Below are positions 17,989 to 26,484 of a DNA stretch of 64,000 nucleotides, piece by piece. Below the pieces are notes generated by a model that worked only from the letters and a program-made list of their open reading frames with translations, was not told the origin of the DNA and did no database searches. The stretch is from Providencia rettgeri. GTDB taxonomy: Bacteria; Pseudomonadota; Gammaproteobacteria; Enterobacterales; Enterobacteriaceae. Every line of letters begins with the position of its first letter. The stretch's first letter is position 1. The position numbers and the translations under genes are program-made. The stretch spans positions 744,001 to 808,000 of the forward strand of contig NZ_CP059348.1 in the NCBI RefSeq assembly GCF_013702265.1, in the 5' to 3' direction.

Positions 17989-18868
17989 TCGATGGATGAC
18001 ACCAAGCTTAATCGCAATGAGCTTGAGTGGCGTCCTGTTATCTCAAGCGTCGTATGCAGACGTGGAATTGCCGATTGTGCCAGCCAGTGTGATGAAGCAG
18101 TCTGCTACTGCAAATCCACCGGTTCAAACCAATACGGTTTCAACGGATGTGCCAACAACGCTACTGATGACACCGGGGATTAATGAACTGATCCCTGTAG
18201 CACTTGGCCATCTGAACCGGATTGTGACGCCGTTTGAATCGCCTCAGGTGAGAACAACCAGTGATGCTCAGACGCAAATCAAGGGGAATGTTGTATATGT
18301 AGCCACGGACAAAGAATCACCGGTTTCACTTTACATCACTCCGCCTGGTCAGGAAGCGCCCGCGTTATCTGTCACCTTAGTACCTCGTCGTATTCCACCG
18401 CGTGAAATCACCTTAGCTATTGATGGTCAGCAGTGGCCTATTAAGGGCGTCGTGAACCGAAAAGCCGCCACTTGGGAAACGGCTCAGCCATACGTCGATA
18501 GCTTACGTGATTTACTCAGACGCCTTGCACTAAATGAGTTACCACAAGGCTATGACATCCGTTTAGCTGGCCAAACTGACACAAGCCCGAAATGTTTTCA
18601 GCCTGGCTTAAAGTTTGGTTTTAAGCAGGGGCAAATTGTGACGGGACATTACTTCACCGTCTATGTAGGACTGGTTGAAAGCTTTGCCGATGAGCCGATA
18701 GAAGCCAGTGAAATAGCCTGTAATGCACCAGATATAGTGGCAAGCGCCTACTGGCCTCGCAATATCTTGTTGCCGGGTGAAAAGACAGAGTTGTATGTGG
18801 TTGTTCGCAATCATCGTGAAGAAGCGGTGGAAAGTCAGCGACCTTCGCTTCTTGTGGGAGGTGAATAA
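17969..18868 (+). CDS. traK: Secretin-like outer-membrane ring protein TraK
   Basis: A 299-residue TraK with a signal peptide (about 1-30, ending ASYADVELP). TraK is the VirB9-like part of the TraK-TraB-TraV core complex that spans the envelope. The start overlaps the end of traE by 20 bases, with GGAGG just before the ATG. Two or three cysteines in the C-terminal half may form disulfides. Confidence 0.93.
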   Translation: MMRTKISRWMTPSLIAMSLSGVLLSQASYADVELPIVPASVMKQSATANPPVQTNTVSTDVPTTLLMTPGINELIPVALGHLNRIVTPFESPQVRTTSDAQTQIKGNVVYVATDKESPVSLYITPPGQEAPALSVTLVPRRIPPREITLAIDGQQWPIKGVVNRKAATWETAQPYVDSLRDLLRRLALNELPQGYDIRLAGQTDTSPKCFQPGLKFGFKQGQIVTGHYFTVYVGLVESFADEPIEASEIACNAPDIVASAYWPRNILLPGEKTELYVVVRNHREEAVESQRPSLLVGGE

Positions 18869-18870
18869 CG

Positions 18871-20160
18871 ATGAAAGCACAATGGGAACAAATGAGCCCG
18901 AACATGAAGCGGGGCCTATCGGTTGCAGGTATTGCTGGTGGTCTCATCCTTATGGTGATGGTGTTTTCACCTAATCCTGACGATGGCTCAAGTAGTCGGA
19001 ACCGGAAGGAAACGATCAGGCACATTCTTACGGATACCAATACTCGTGATGTTGGGGTCGATAGTTTGGCTGCAAACGTAAAACTACTCAGTGAGCGCAA
19101 TGAACAGTTACGTCGTGAAGTTGAGCGCTTGCGTCGTGACGTCGATTCAGGACGGCTAAGCCCAGGTTCGCCTTCTATACCAAGCGAGGTCAATGCGGAG
19201 TTGGCTCGCCTTCGAGCGGAACTTGATGATGTTCGCGCTGGAGGTGATGCAGCAGTTGAAGGCACAAATAGCCGTTTCGAAGTGCCTTTATCTGCCATGG
19301 AATTACCCAAAGACGAAAAGCCACTGCCGTCTAACCCAGACGACTATTTTGCCAATGCGCCGCTGCCTGATCCGCTCTATCAGCAGCCAGCCAATGGCCA
19401 AGGTACACGAGCTCGGGATGTTCCATTGCCGCCAATCACGATTCGTATGATTGAGCCTGAAGTGGTTGCTGAACCAGAGGTTGTTGTGCAAGAAGCGCCG
19501 CCTTTGTATCTACCGGCGGGCAGCATCATCTCAGGTACTTTGATCACAGGTTTGGATGCTCCTACTCACGAGTCCGCAAGACGCGAGCCTTTTCCTGCAT
19601 TGCTGAGGATTCAAAAGGAAGCCATTTTACCCAACCGATTTAGAGCGGATATCAAAGAGTGTTTCTTGATCGCCGCAGGTTACGGTGATTTGAGCTCTGA
19701 GCGTGCTTATTTGCGAGGCGAGACCATTTCATGTGTGAGAGAAGATGGTGGCGTCATTGAAACACGACTGGATTCTTATGCCGTGGGTGAAGACGGCAAA
19801 GCCGGTATTCGTGGCCGATTAGTGTCGAAACAAGGCCAGCTGGTGGCCAAATCAATGATGGCCGGATTCCTTCAGGGCTTGGCAGGCGCATTTGATGTGA
19901 ATCCTGTACCAACGATTCAGACGGGTAATGCCGGTGATACTCAGTTGTACCAGCAAGTCATGAGCCAAGAAGCATTACAAGGTGCTGCGATTAAAGGCAC
20001 CGGTAAAGCATTGGATCGAGTGGCCAAGTTCTATTTGGACATGGCTGAAAATATGTTCCCAGTCATAGAGGTAGACGCTGCAAGGAAAATTGAAGTCATA
20101 GTCACTCGTGGTGCCTCGTTGTCGTTGGCTACTTCGCAAGGCGGAGGTGCAAGAAGATGA
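18871..20160 (+). CDS. traB: Core-complex protein TraB (VirB10-like)
   Basis: A 429-residue TraB. A membrane helix (about 14-34) anchors it in the inner membrane, a coiled coil follows (about 65-120, LSERNEQLRREVERLRRDV), then a proline-rich periplasmic linker (about 145-215) and a C-terminal TrbI/VirB10 beta-barrel domain (about 220-420). It connects inner and outer membrane rings of the channel. It lies two bases after traK. Confidence 0.94.
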   Translation: MKAQWEQMSPNMKRGLSVAGIAGGLILMVMVFSPNPDDGSSSRNRKETIRHILTDTNTRDVGVDSLAANVKLLSERNEQLRREVERLRRDVDSGRLSPGSPSIPSEVNAELARLRAELDDVRAGGDAAVEGTNSRFEVPLSAMELPKDEKPLPSNPDDYFANAPLPDPLYQQPANGQGTRARDVPLPPITIRMIEPEVVAEPEVVVQEAPPLYLPAGSIISGTLITGLDAPTHESARREPFPALLRIQKEAILPNRFRADIKECFLIAAGYGDLSSERAYLRGETISCVREDGGVIETRLDSYAVGEDGKAGIRGRLVSKQGQLVAKSMMAGFLQGLAGAFDVNPVPTIQTGNAGDTQLYQQVMSQEALQGAAIKGTGKALDRVAKFYLDMAENMFPVIEVDAARKIEVIVTRGASLSLATSQGGGARR

Positions 20161-20234
20161 AAAAATCCTGCATGTTGCTAACCGATCGAAGTCCGTTTCA
20201 GACAATAAGATGTGTATCCAGAGGAGAGTTAACC

Positions 20235-20807
20235 ATGACGACATCAATGCAGAACAACCCAAAGCACCAGTCAAAACAGTGGTCTAAAGCTGGATTACTT
20301 TTATTGGCAGTCGGCTCAACCTTATTGTCTGGCTGTAGTTCATTGGGTCTTGGGAGTAGTGAATATGGATGCCCAGGTATGCCTGACGGTGTGCGCTGTT
20401 TATCCGCTCGTGAAGTCTATGAGCTTACCAGCAATGGGGCTGCACCCAAGACGATTGATGCTGTGGCGACTCGAATTGGTTCTCCCTCTGGGTATTCACA
20501 ATCTGATTTAGAGACAGGACTGCTGAGCCATCCGGCATTACCCGAGACGCAGCAATCTGCACCTATTCGCATTCCTTCAAGGGTAATGCGGATTTGGATT
20601 GCGCCTTGGGAGGATGACCGTGGGGATCTGAATTTATCCAGCTACGTGTTTACCGAAATTGAACCGCGCCGGTGGGATATTGGGGTGTCAGCACCTCGAA
20701 CGGTTTCGCCAGTGCTACGTCCACTTCAGACTCAAAGCGATTCAGCCTCAGCGGGAGCTGATGGTAAGCGCGATAACTTGAGTATCTACGGAGAAACTAA
20801 CGAATGA
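20235..20807 (+). CDS. traV: Conjugative outer-membrane lipoprotein TraV
   Basis: A 190-residue lipoprotein with signal peptide and lipobox LLSGC (cysteine near residue 35), giving the VirB7-like anchor of the core complex. Two more cysteines follow (YGCPGMPDGVRC). The start at 20235 is chosen for its GAGGAG site; an in-frame ATG at 20157 overlaps the traB stop and would add 26 residues before the signal peptide. The stop overlaps traA by four bases. Confidence 0.92.
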   Translation: MTTSMQNNPKHQSKQWSKAGLLLLAVGSTLLSGCSSLGLGSSEYGCPGMPDGVRCLSAREVYELTSNGAAPKTIDAVATRIGSPSGYSQSDLETGLLSHPALPETQQSAPIRIPSRVMRIWIAPWEDDRGDLNLSSYVFTEIEPRRWDIGVSAPRTVSPVLRPLQTQSDSASAGADGKRDNLSIYGETNE

Positions 20808-21190
20808 CAAATGCAGTTCGCACCATTCAAACTCAGCGCCTAATGACCATTGGTGCGCTTGGTTTAATGGCGTTAATGATTTCGGAGCCCTCATTTGCGG
20901 GCACCGGTGGTGATGCTTTCACCGATGTGTGGGATACCCTAAAAGATTGGACCCAAGGTACTTTGGGACGGATCGTAGCGGGAGCCATGGTACTGGTGGG
21001 TATTGTGGGCGGTATCGCTCGCCAAAGCTTGATGGCTTTTGCCTTGGGCATTGGTGGCGGTATGGGTCTCTACAATACGCCAACAGTCGTTGAAAGTGTT
21101 ATGTCTGCAACTTTACCTGTCGTTGCCAGCACTCAAGAAGTCATTGGCACAACAGTTCCAGCAATCAGCGCCGTCTTACTGGGCACCTGA
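20804..21190 (+). CDS. traA: Conjugative pilin TraA
   Basis: A 128-residue prepilin. The long leader (about 1-33) ends in SEPSFAG, a likely signal-peptidase site, and the mature part has two hydrophobic segments (about 55-80 and 95-120) as in F-type pilins. It overlaps traV by four bases and ends the traLEKBVA block; the next hot spot begins after it. Confidence 0.9.
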   Translation: MTNAVRTIQTQRLMTIGALGLMALMISEPSFAGTGGDAFTDVWDTLKDWTQGTLGRIVAGAMVLVGIVGGIARQSLMAFALGIGGGMGLYNTPTVVESVMSATLPVVASTQEVIGTTVPAISAVLLGT

Positions 21191-21194
21191 TAAC

Positions 21195-21238
21195 AATAAA
21201 AAACGCCCAAGCGGCCAGATATCTGACGGCTTGGGCGT
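21195..21238 (-). terminator. Intrinsic terminator, stronger on the reverse strand
   Basis: ACGCCCAAGC (21203-21212) pairs exactly with GCTTGGGCGT (21229-21238). On the reverse strand the stem is followed by TTTTTATT, giving a good Rho-independent terminator for transcripts from the reverse-strand genes. It also lies 12 bases after the traA stop and may stop the forward operon less efficiently. Confidence 0.7.
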
Positions 21239-21461
21239 CATCCCACCCCGTACCCGTTTATCATGACAGCGTTTCAGTTAATAGGTTTCCCATTCACTTA
21301 GCTTGATTTCAAGCCGCGGCCATGAATACCGAAAAGAATGCTAGCGCCGCCTCTGCAAAAGGCAGTTAGCGGGGCTTTCCTTGAGGGAGCACATTCAAAC
21401 AGGCTACTAGCCTGATATTTTGAGCTTTAGGCGCTCGTTCCTTTTGGGTTGGATTTACACA
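21239..21461. other. Non-coding stretch downstream of the helix-turn-helix gene
   Basis: About 220 bases without a convincing gene. Around 21340-21370 lies an imperfect hairpin (GCTA...TTAGC outside, CTGC...GCAG inside at 21353-21356 and 21362-21365). It lies between the reverse-strand gene ending at 21462 and its likely terminator, so it would be a long structured 3' untranslated region or a small RNA. Confidence 0.4.
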
Positions 21462-22118
21462 CTACCAAACGGCAGGATATTCAACAATACCCGACACTGG
21501 GAATCCATGGTTTAAAAGAGATTGTCTGATTAAGAACGGCAACGTATTAGCATCACTTGGGTATCTGCTTAACTTTTCATTGGAATAGTGATCAATGAAA
21601 TCGATTAGCTGCGTCGTAGTTAAAGGTTCGAGCACATGCGAATTCCAAACAGCATCCTCTACGCTATGATCAAGTTCTTCATTCGTATGCCTGAAAGTCA
21701 ATCGACTTTGACTGACGACGCGAAACTGATCGGCCCCTTGATGGTGTACCACGAGTTTTAGCTCTGGAACTTTTTTGACCAGTTTGCCTCGTTGGTCTCT
21801 TCGCGGATCATAAAATGCTTGGCTAAGAATTACCTTCCCTTCAACACGGTAAAAGGTTTTCTCCATAGTTTCAGTGTTTAATGACCAATAAACTTTAAAA
21901 CTGTTTCGACGAATTTTGTTGCCATAGATATTGAGCAAAGGCAGCAGTTGTTGTTCCGTGCCTTGTTTCGAACCTTTGTTCCAAGCACTTACGATGGATT
22001 GCTGTGTTCTGCATTTTTCGGCAATCTCTTGTTGCGTCCACCCGTCGTTCAGTGCAAGCCGAATAAGTTCTCTTGTCCATTTGAACGGTTTTTTCTTACT
22101 GTTTTTGCTCTTGTCCAT
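21462..22118 (-). CDS. Helix-turn-helix cargo protein
   Basis: A 218-residue protein. Residues about 17-60 form a helix-turn-helix (GWTQQEIAEKCRTQQSIVSAWNKGSK), followed by a segment (about 70-160) rich in aromatic and basic residues (NSFKVYWSL, TFRHTNEEL) and a C-terminal helical part. The start codon at 22118 follows an AGGGAC-like site. It lies in the hot spot after traA, which in other family members carries the mosAT toxin-antitoxin pair; this protein shows no likeness to those. It may regulate, or form a unit with, the 48-residue peptide gene upstream. Target and role unknown. Confidence 0.65.
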   Translation of the reverse strand: MDKSKNSKKKPFKWTRELIRLALNDGWTQQEIAEKCRTQQSIVSAWNKGSKQGTEQQLLPLLNIYGNKIRRNSFKVYWSLNTETMEKTFYRVEGKVILSQAFYDPRRDQRGKLVKKVPELKLVVHHQGADQFRVVSQSRLTFRHTNEELDHSVEDAVWNSHVLEPLTTTQLIDFIDHYSNEKLSRYPSDANTLPFLIRQSLLNHGFPVSGIVEYPAVW

Positions 22119-22161
22119 GTAGTCCCTTAAAGGAAAGGGAGCATTAAGCCCCCTTCACAAC

Positions 22162-22308
22162 TTATTTTTTCTTACCGCCATTCTGCGGATTTTGAGGGTT
22201 CATCTGCCACCCTCGATTTCCTTGGTTTTGTGAGTAAGTCTTGTTAGTACCAGACGTACCCTTATTGGCGTTTGTCATATCTGAGTTGTGATTGTTTTGC
22301 TTAGACAT
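22162..22308 (-). CDS. 48-residue asparagine/glutamine-rich peptide
   Basis: The start at 22308 is chosen because GGAGAC lies 5-10 bases upstream; an earlier in-frame ATG lacks a site. The peptide is very polar: mostly Asn, Gln, Gly, Lys and Ser, with an ANKGTSGTNKTY stretch and a PQNPQNGGKKK end, so it is probably disordered. It lies 43 bases upstream of the helix-turn-helix gene on the same strand, so the two are likely one transcript. From memory, similar small peptides accompany such helix-turn-helix proteins in other mobile elements. Function unknown. Confidence 0.6.
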   Translation of the reverse strand: MSKQNNHNSDMTNANKGTSGTNKTYSQNQGNRGWQMNPQNPQNGGKKK

Positions 22309-22452
22309 TTTTGTCTCCTTGTTTATGTAAAAGTACAAGGCACATGCTATCAAGGGCAAAAAATCACGCGACTGATGATTTTATGATAATTGGTGATATT
22401 CACTGATATTTTCTGATTTTTCAATTTTTCTAGGTCAACGGGAGAATAGGAT

Positions 22453-22549
22453 GCCTAGCAAGGCACCCAATTCTTCAATCTATCTAACCGAGTCCACATA
22501 GGACAACTACATAGACTGGAGCCTCGATTTACATTAACGAGGACTCCTC
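22453..22549 (+). promoter_or_regulatory. Two-hairpin leader upstream of dsbC
   Basis: A first hairpin TGCCT...AGGCA lies at 22453-22466. A second pairs GGAG-C-CTCG (22518-22526) with CGAG-GA-CTCC (22538-22547) immediately before the ATG, burying the GAGGA ribosome-binding site. The layout resembles the leaders between 40.8 and 50.1 kb, though the sequence of the first hairpin differs. Confidence 0.5.
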
Positions 22550-23242
22550 ATGCGAAAACTATCTCCAATTATTCTGGCGCTTGCGCTGTCTCCATTGGTT
22601 CAAGCTGAACCTGTGTCTGAAGTGTCGCCCGTTGGCAAAATTGACGGCATGGTTTCTTTGCCGGTCACGGGTATGAAAGCGGTCGAAAGCAATGGCCGTA
22701 TTGTTTTCATGTCAGACAGTGGCCGGTTCGTCATTGATGGCACGCTCTATGATGCCTGGTCGAAAAAGCCGCTTACCAGCCTTGAAGAAATTCGTGAAGC
22801 GGGTAACACGCTGGACTTAAGTCGTCTTGGCTTAAAAATGGATGATTTGAATCCACTGACGCTGGGTGAAGGCAAAAAGAAAGTGGTGGTCTTTGTTGAT
22901 CCCAGGTGTCCGCATTGCCATGAGCTTTTGAAACAAGCCCTACCGCTAACCAAGGAATACACCTTCCAAATTCTCCCTGTGCCAGTGCTTGGTCCTGATT
23001 CAGAGCGTCAGGTTCGCCAGCTTGGCTGTGCGCGTGACAAGAAAGCGGCCGCCGATGCATTGCTCAATGGCCGGATTGGTAACCTAGAGCAGGATGATGC
23101 CTGCAACTTAGAGCCAATGCAGCGTACCTTGGTGACCGCTCAAATTCTGGGAATTCAAGGTGTGCCTTTCATCGTCGCCAATGATGGTCGCATCAGCCGA
23201 GGCCGTCCTTATGATCTTTCTGCTTGGTTGGAGGGGCGTTAA
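22550..23242 (+). CDS. dsbC: Periplasmic thiol:disulfide isomerase DsbC
   Basis: A 230-residue DsbC/G-type protein with a signal peptide (about 1-19, ending VQA) and the thioredoxin-fold active site CPHC near residue 122. It isomerises disulfides in the cysteine-rich periplasmic and surface transfer proteins, above all TraN and TraU encoded downstream. The stop overlaps the traC start by one base. Confidence 0.93.
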   Translation: MRKLSPIILALALSPLVQAEPVSEVSPVGKIDGMVSLPVTGMKAVESNGRIVFMSDSGRFVIDGTLYDAWSKKPLTSLEEIREAGNTLDLSRLGLKMDDLNPLTLGEGKKKVVVFVDPRCPHCHELLKQALPLTKEYTFQILPVPVLGPDSERQVRQLGCARDKKAAADALLNGRIGNLEQDDACNLEPMQRTLVTAQILGIQGVPFIVANDGRISRGRPYDLSAWLEGR

Positions 23243-25641
23243 TGAAAGCCTCTCTGTATTCAGGGCAACGCGCTTCTGAGCTATTGCCAGTATTGGCCTA
23301 TTCAGACGATGAGCAACTGTTTTTCATGGAAGACCAGAGTGCTGGCTTTGGTTTTCTATGTGACCCATTGCCGGGTGGTGATGAGTCTGTTGCAGACAGG
23401 GTTAATGTTCTTCTCAACAACGACTGGCCAAAAGACACTTTGCTGCAATTTGGCCTGTACGCCTCGCCTGATATTCAAACCGACCTTCAGCGCATGATGG
23501 GCTTACGGCATCGACAATCCGATCCATTACTCAGGGCGTCGATACGCAAACGTGCGGATTTTCTCGATGGGGGCACGGTTCAACCGATAGAAGAATCGAC
23601 CCAGACTCAGGTTCGCAACTTTCAACTGATCGTCACCTGCAAATTGCCTTTGGAAAGTCCTATTCCGACGGAGCGTGAGTTGAGTCGAGCATCCGCGCTT
23701 CGGGCTTCTTTCTCGCAAGCGCTGGCAACGGTTGGTTTTCGCGTCACGGAGATGACTGACCGAAATTGGCTCGCAGCATTAAGTGCGCAGCTTAACTGGG
23801 GAAAAGATGCTTCCTGGCGCAATCCATCACCAATCCGCAGTGAGGCTGATAAACCACTTCGAGAGCAAGTGTTGGATTATGACCGAGCTATCAAGGTGGA
23901 TAGCCAAGGTCTGATGTTGGGTGATTACCGAGTTAAAACCCTATCGTTTAAGCGCCTGCCTGAGCGGATCTGGTTTGGCCATGCCGCAAGTTTTGCGGGC
24001 GATATGATGACGGGCAGTCGCGGTTTACGCGGGAGCTTTTTGCTGAATGTCACCATTCATTTTCCCTCAGCCGAGGCGATGCGATCTCGTTTAGAGACGA
24101 AGCGTCAATGGGCGGTCAATCAGGCCTATGGCCCGATGCTCAAGTTTGTGCCGGTGCTTGCAGCCAAGAAAAAGGGGTTTGATGTTCTTTTTGAAGCCTT
24201 GCAAGAAGGTGATCGTCCTATTCGGGCAAATATGACTTTGACGCTGTTTTCACCAACGGAAGAAGCGTCCATCAGCTCTGTTTCAAATGCTCGAACCTAT
24301 TTCAAAGAGCTCGGATTTGAGCTGATGGAAGACAAGTACTTCTGTTTGCCCATTTTCCTGAATGCCTTGCCATTTGGTGCTGACCGCCAGGCGATGAACG
24401 ACTTGTTTCGATTCAAGACCATGGCGACACGGCATGTGATCCCACTGTTGCCTTTGTTTGCGGATTGGAAAGGCACTGGCACGCCAGTGATTAACTTTGT
24501 TTCCCGTAATGGTCAGATCATGAGTGTGTCCCTTTATGACTCGGGCAGTAATTACAACTGTTGCATCGCGGCGCAATCGGGGTCGGGCAAGTCTTTCCTG
24601 GTGAACGAAATCATCTCCTCCTACCTATCAGAAGGAGGCCAATGCTGGGTAATTGATGTTGGCCGGTCTTATGAAAAGCTGTGTGAAGTCTATGACGGTG
24701 ATTTCTTACAGTTCGGGCGGGACAGTGGCATTTGCTTGAATCCGTTTGAAATCGTTGAGGACTATGACGAAGAAGCGGATGTACTGGTTGGGCTATTGGC
24801 CGCAATGGCCGCACCAACGCAGTCATTAACCGATTTTCAGATGGCCAACCTAAAGCGTCAGACCCGTGAACTGTGGGAGAAAAAAGGTCGTGCCATGTTG
24901 GTTGATGATGTGGCTGCGGCTTTAAAAAATCATGAAGACCGACGTGTGCAGGACGTGGGTGAGCAGCTCTATCCGTTTACGACACAGGGCGAATATGGCC
25001 GCTTCTTTAATGGCCACAACAATATTCGCTTCAAAAACCGTTTCACCGTTCTGGAGTTAGAAGAGCTTAAGGGGCGTAAGCATCTACAACAAGTAGTGTT
25101 GCTTCAGCTTATCTACCAAATCCAACAAGAGATGTACTTAGGTGAGCGGGATCGTCGCAAGATTGTGTTCATTGACGAAGCCTGGGATCTGTTGACTCAA
25201 GGTGATGTCGGTAAGTTTATCGAAACCGGTTATCGTCGATTTCGAAAATATGGCGGCAGTGCTGTAACGGTAACGCAGTCGGTCAACGATTTGTATGACA
25301 GCCCTACAGGTAAAGCCATCGCTGAAAACTCGGCCAATATGTACCTGCTTGGCCAAAAAGCTGAAACCATCAACGCACTCAAAAAAGAAGGCCGCTTGCC
25401 ACTAGGTGAAGGCGGTTATGAATACCTGAAAACGGTTCATACCGTCACGGGTGTCTATTCCGAAATTTTCTTTATTACCGAAATGGGCACAGGGATTGGC
25501 CGCCTCATTGTCGATCCGTTTCACAAGCTGTTGTACTCGTCCCGTGCAGAAGATGTAAACGCGATTAAACAGTTAACGCGCAAAGGCCTTTCTGTTGCTG
25601 ATGCCATCTCTCAGTTGTTGAAGGAGCGAGGCTATGAATAA
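23242..25641 (+). CDS. traC: Type IV secretion ATPase TraC (VirB4-like)
   Basis: A 799-residue VirB4-family ATPase that powers pilus assembly at the inner membrane. Walker A is SGSGKSF near residue 446 and Walker B is VFIDEAWDLL near 643. The start at 23242 follows GGAGGGG; an earlier alternative start would add six residues inside dsbC. It overlaps the next gene by eight bases. Confidence 0.95.
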   Translation: MKASLYSGQRASELLPVLAYSDDEQLFFMEDQSAGFGFLCDPLPGGDESVADRVNVLLNNDWPKDTLLQFGLYASPDIQTDLQRMMGLRHRQSDPLLRASIRKRADFLDGGTVQPIEESTQTQVRNFQLIVTCKLPLESPIPTERELSRASALRASFSQALATVGFRVTEMTDRNWLAALSAQLNWGKDASWRNPSPIRSEADKPLREQVLDYDRAIKVDSQGLMLGDYRVKTLSFKRLPERIWFGHAASFAGDMMTGSRGLRGSFLLNVTIHFPSAEAMRSRLETKRQWAVNQAYGPMLKFVPVLAAKKKGFDVLFEALQEGDRPIRANMTLTLFSPTEEASISSVSNARTYFKELGFELMEDKYFCLPIFLNALPFGADRQAMNDLFRFKTMATRHVIPLLPLFADWKGTGTPVINFVSRNGQIMSVSLYDSGSNYNCCIAAQSGSGKSFLVNEIISSYLSEGGQCWVIDVGRSYEKLCEVYDGDFLQFGRDSGICLNPFEIVEDYDEEADVLVGLLAAMAAPTQSLTDFQMANLKRQTRELWEKKGRAMLVDDVAAALKNHEDRRVQDVGEQLYPFTTQGEYGRFFNGHNNIRFKNRFTVLELEELKGRKHLQQVVLLQLIYQIQQEMYLGERDRRKIVFIDEAWDLLTQGDVGKFIETGYRRFRKYGGSAVTVTQSVNDLYDSPTGKAIAENSANMYLLGQKAETINALKKEGRLPLGEGGYEYLKTVHTVTGVYSEIFFITEMGTGIGRLIVDPFHKLLYSSRAEDVNAIKQLTRKGLSVADAISQLLKERGYE

Positions 25642-25981
25642 GTCCACGCTTTGGCCATTTATGGCCTCTATTACTTTGTCTATTGCTGGTAGCGGGTTAA
25701 TGACCAGCTGGCTCTTAATGAAAACACTCGAACCCATCCACAACCAGTTGGCGTTAAGTACGCCCATTGCAGTCGTGGATTTTGGGGAGGCGGTGTTGTC
25801 ACTGGGCCCCAATGCCAGCGAACAAGACATCGAATCTAGGTTGCTTCAGACCAATCAGCAAATTGAAAAGTTAAAAACGGCCGGTTTTATCGTGCTGGAT
25901 GCCCAAGCGGTGGTGGGTGCTGATGATTCCGTATTTGTGCCAGTAGGCTCTAAGGAGGTGTCTCATGCAGATACTCCGTAA
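25634..25981 (+). CDS. TrbI-like F-type transfer protein
   Basis: A 115-residue protein with one N-terminal membrane helix (about 7-30) and a small periplasmic domain including IAVVDFGEAV. This layout and the place between traC and trhF match the F-type TrbI family, which affects pilus retraction in F. It overlaps traC at its start and trhF at its end, so translation is tightly coupled. Confidence 0.8.
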   Translation: MNKSTLWPFMASITLSIAGSGLMTSWLLMKTLEPIHNQLALSTPIAVVDFGEAVLSLGPNASEQDIESRLLQTNQQIEKLKTAGFIVLDAQAVVGADDSVFVPVGSKEVSHADTP

Positions 25982-26477
25982 AAGAATGCCTTGGCGGCCT
26001 TACCTCATCCGGCTGGCCATTCTTGCGTTAATCATGGCCATGGTAGGCACCTACACCATGATGCGCTACCGAATAGGTATTGATACCCAGCAAGAGCGCT
26101 GCCTGCCTGATACCACGGTGTATCTGATTGACCTATGGAATAAAGAGCCCGTTAAGGATGGTTTGTATGCCTTCCACTCAAAAGGACTCGCTCCGTTATA
26201 TAACGACGGTACTCGTATGCTGAAACGCCTAACAGGGATGCCTGGGGATGAAGTCAATGTGACGTCTGAGCATGTTCTGGTGAATGGTACTGAAGTCTCA
26301 ATCGGCATGGCATTAGCCCAGCGTCTTGGTGTAGCTGAAGCAGAATTTAGCCGCTCATTGACGCTGCAAGAGAACGAATATTGGTTTTCCGGTGAGGCTG
26401 CAACGAGTTTCGACTCCCGCTATTGGAATGCCGTTAAGCGCGAGCAGATTGTCGGTCGCGCTTGGCCGCTTTGGTAG
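25965..26477 (+). CDS. trhF: TrhF, S26 signal-peptidase-like transfer protein
   Basis: A 170-residue inner-membrane protein with one N-terminal helix (about 13-34). The S26 box around the general base is present (RMLKRLTGMPGDEV, residues about 84-97), as is the SFDSRYW box near 147. At the place of the nucleophilic serine the sequence reads QERCLPDT (about 44-51), with cysteine where serine is expected. In relatives such as RP4 TraF this enzyme processes the pilin. The strong TAAGGAGG site lies inside the preceding gene's end. Confidence 0.88.
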   Translation: MQILRKRMPWRPYLIRLAILALIMAMVGTYTMMRYRIGIDTQQERCLPDTTVYLIDLWNKEPVKDGLYAFHSKGLAPLYNDGTRMLKRLTGMPGDEVNVTSEHVLVNGTEVSIGMALAQRLGVAEAEFSRSLTLQENEYWFSGEAATSFDSRYWNAVKREQIVGRAWPLW

Positions 26478-26484
26478 GAGGTAG

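Noticed and set aside
21239-21461. Retron non-coding RNA
   Set aside because: The hairpin is imperfect and no reverse transcriptase gene is present nearby.
21462-22308. mosAT toxin-antitoxin pair expected in this hot spot
   Set aside because: Neither protein has the nucleotidyltransferase-type toxin sequence or the expected antitoxin; the content is different cargo.
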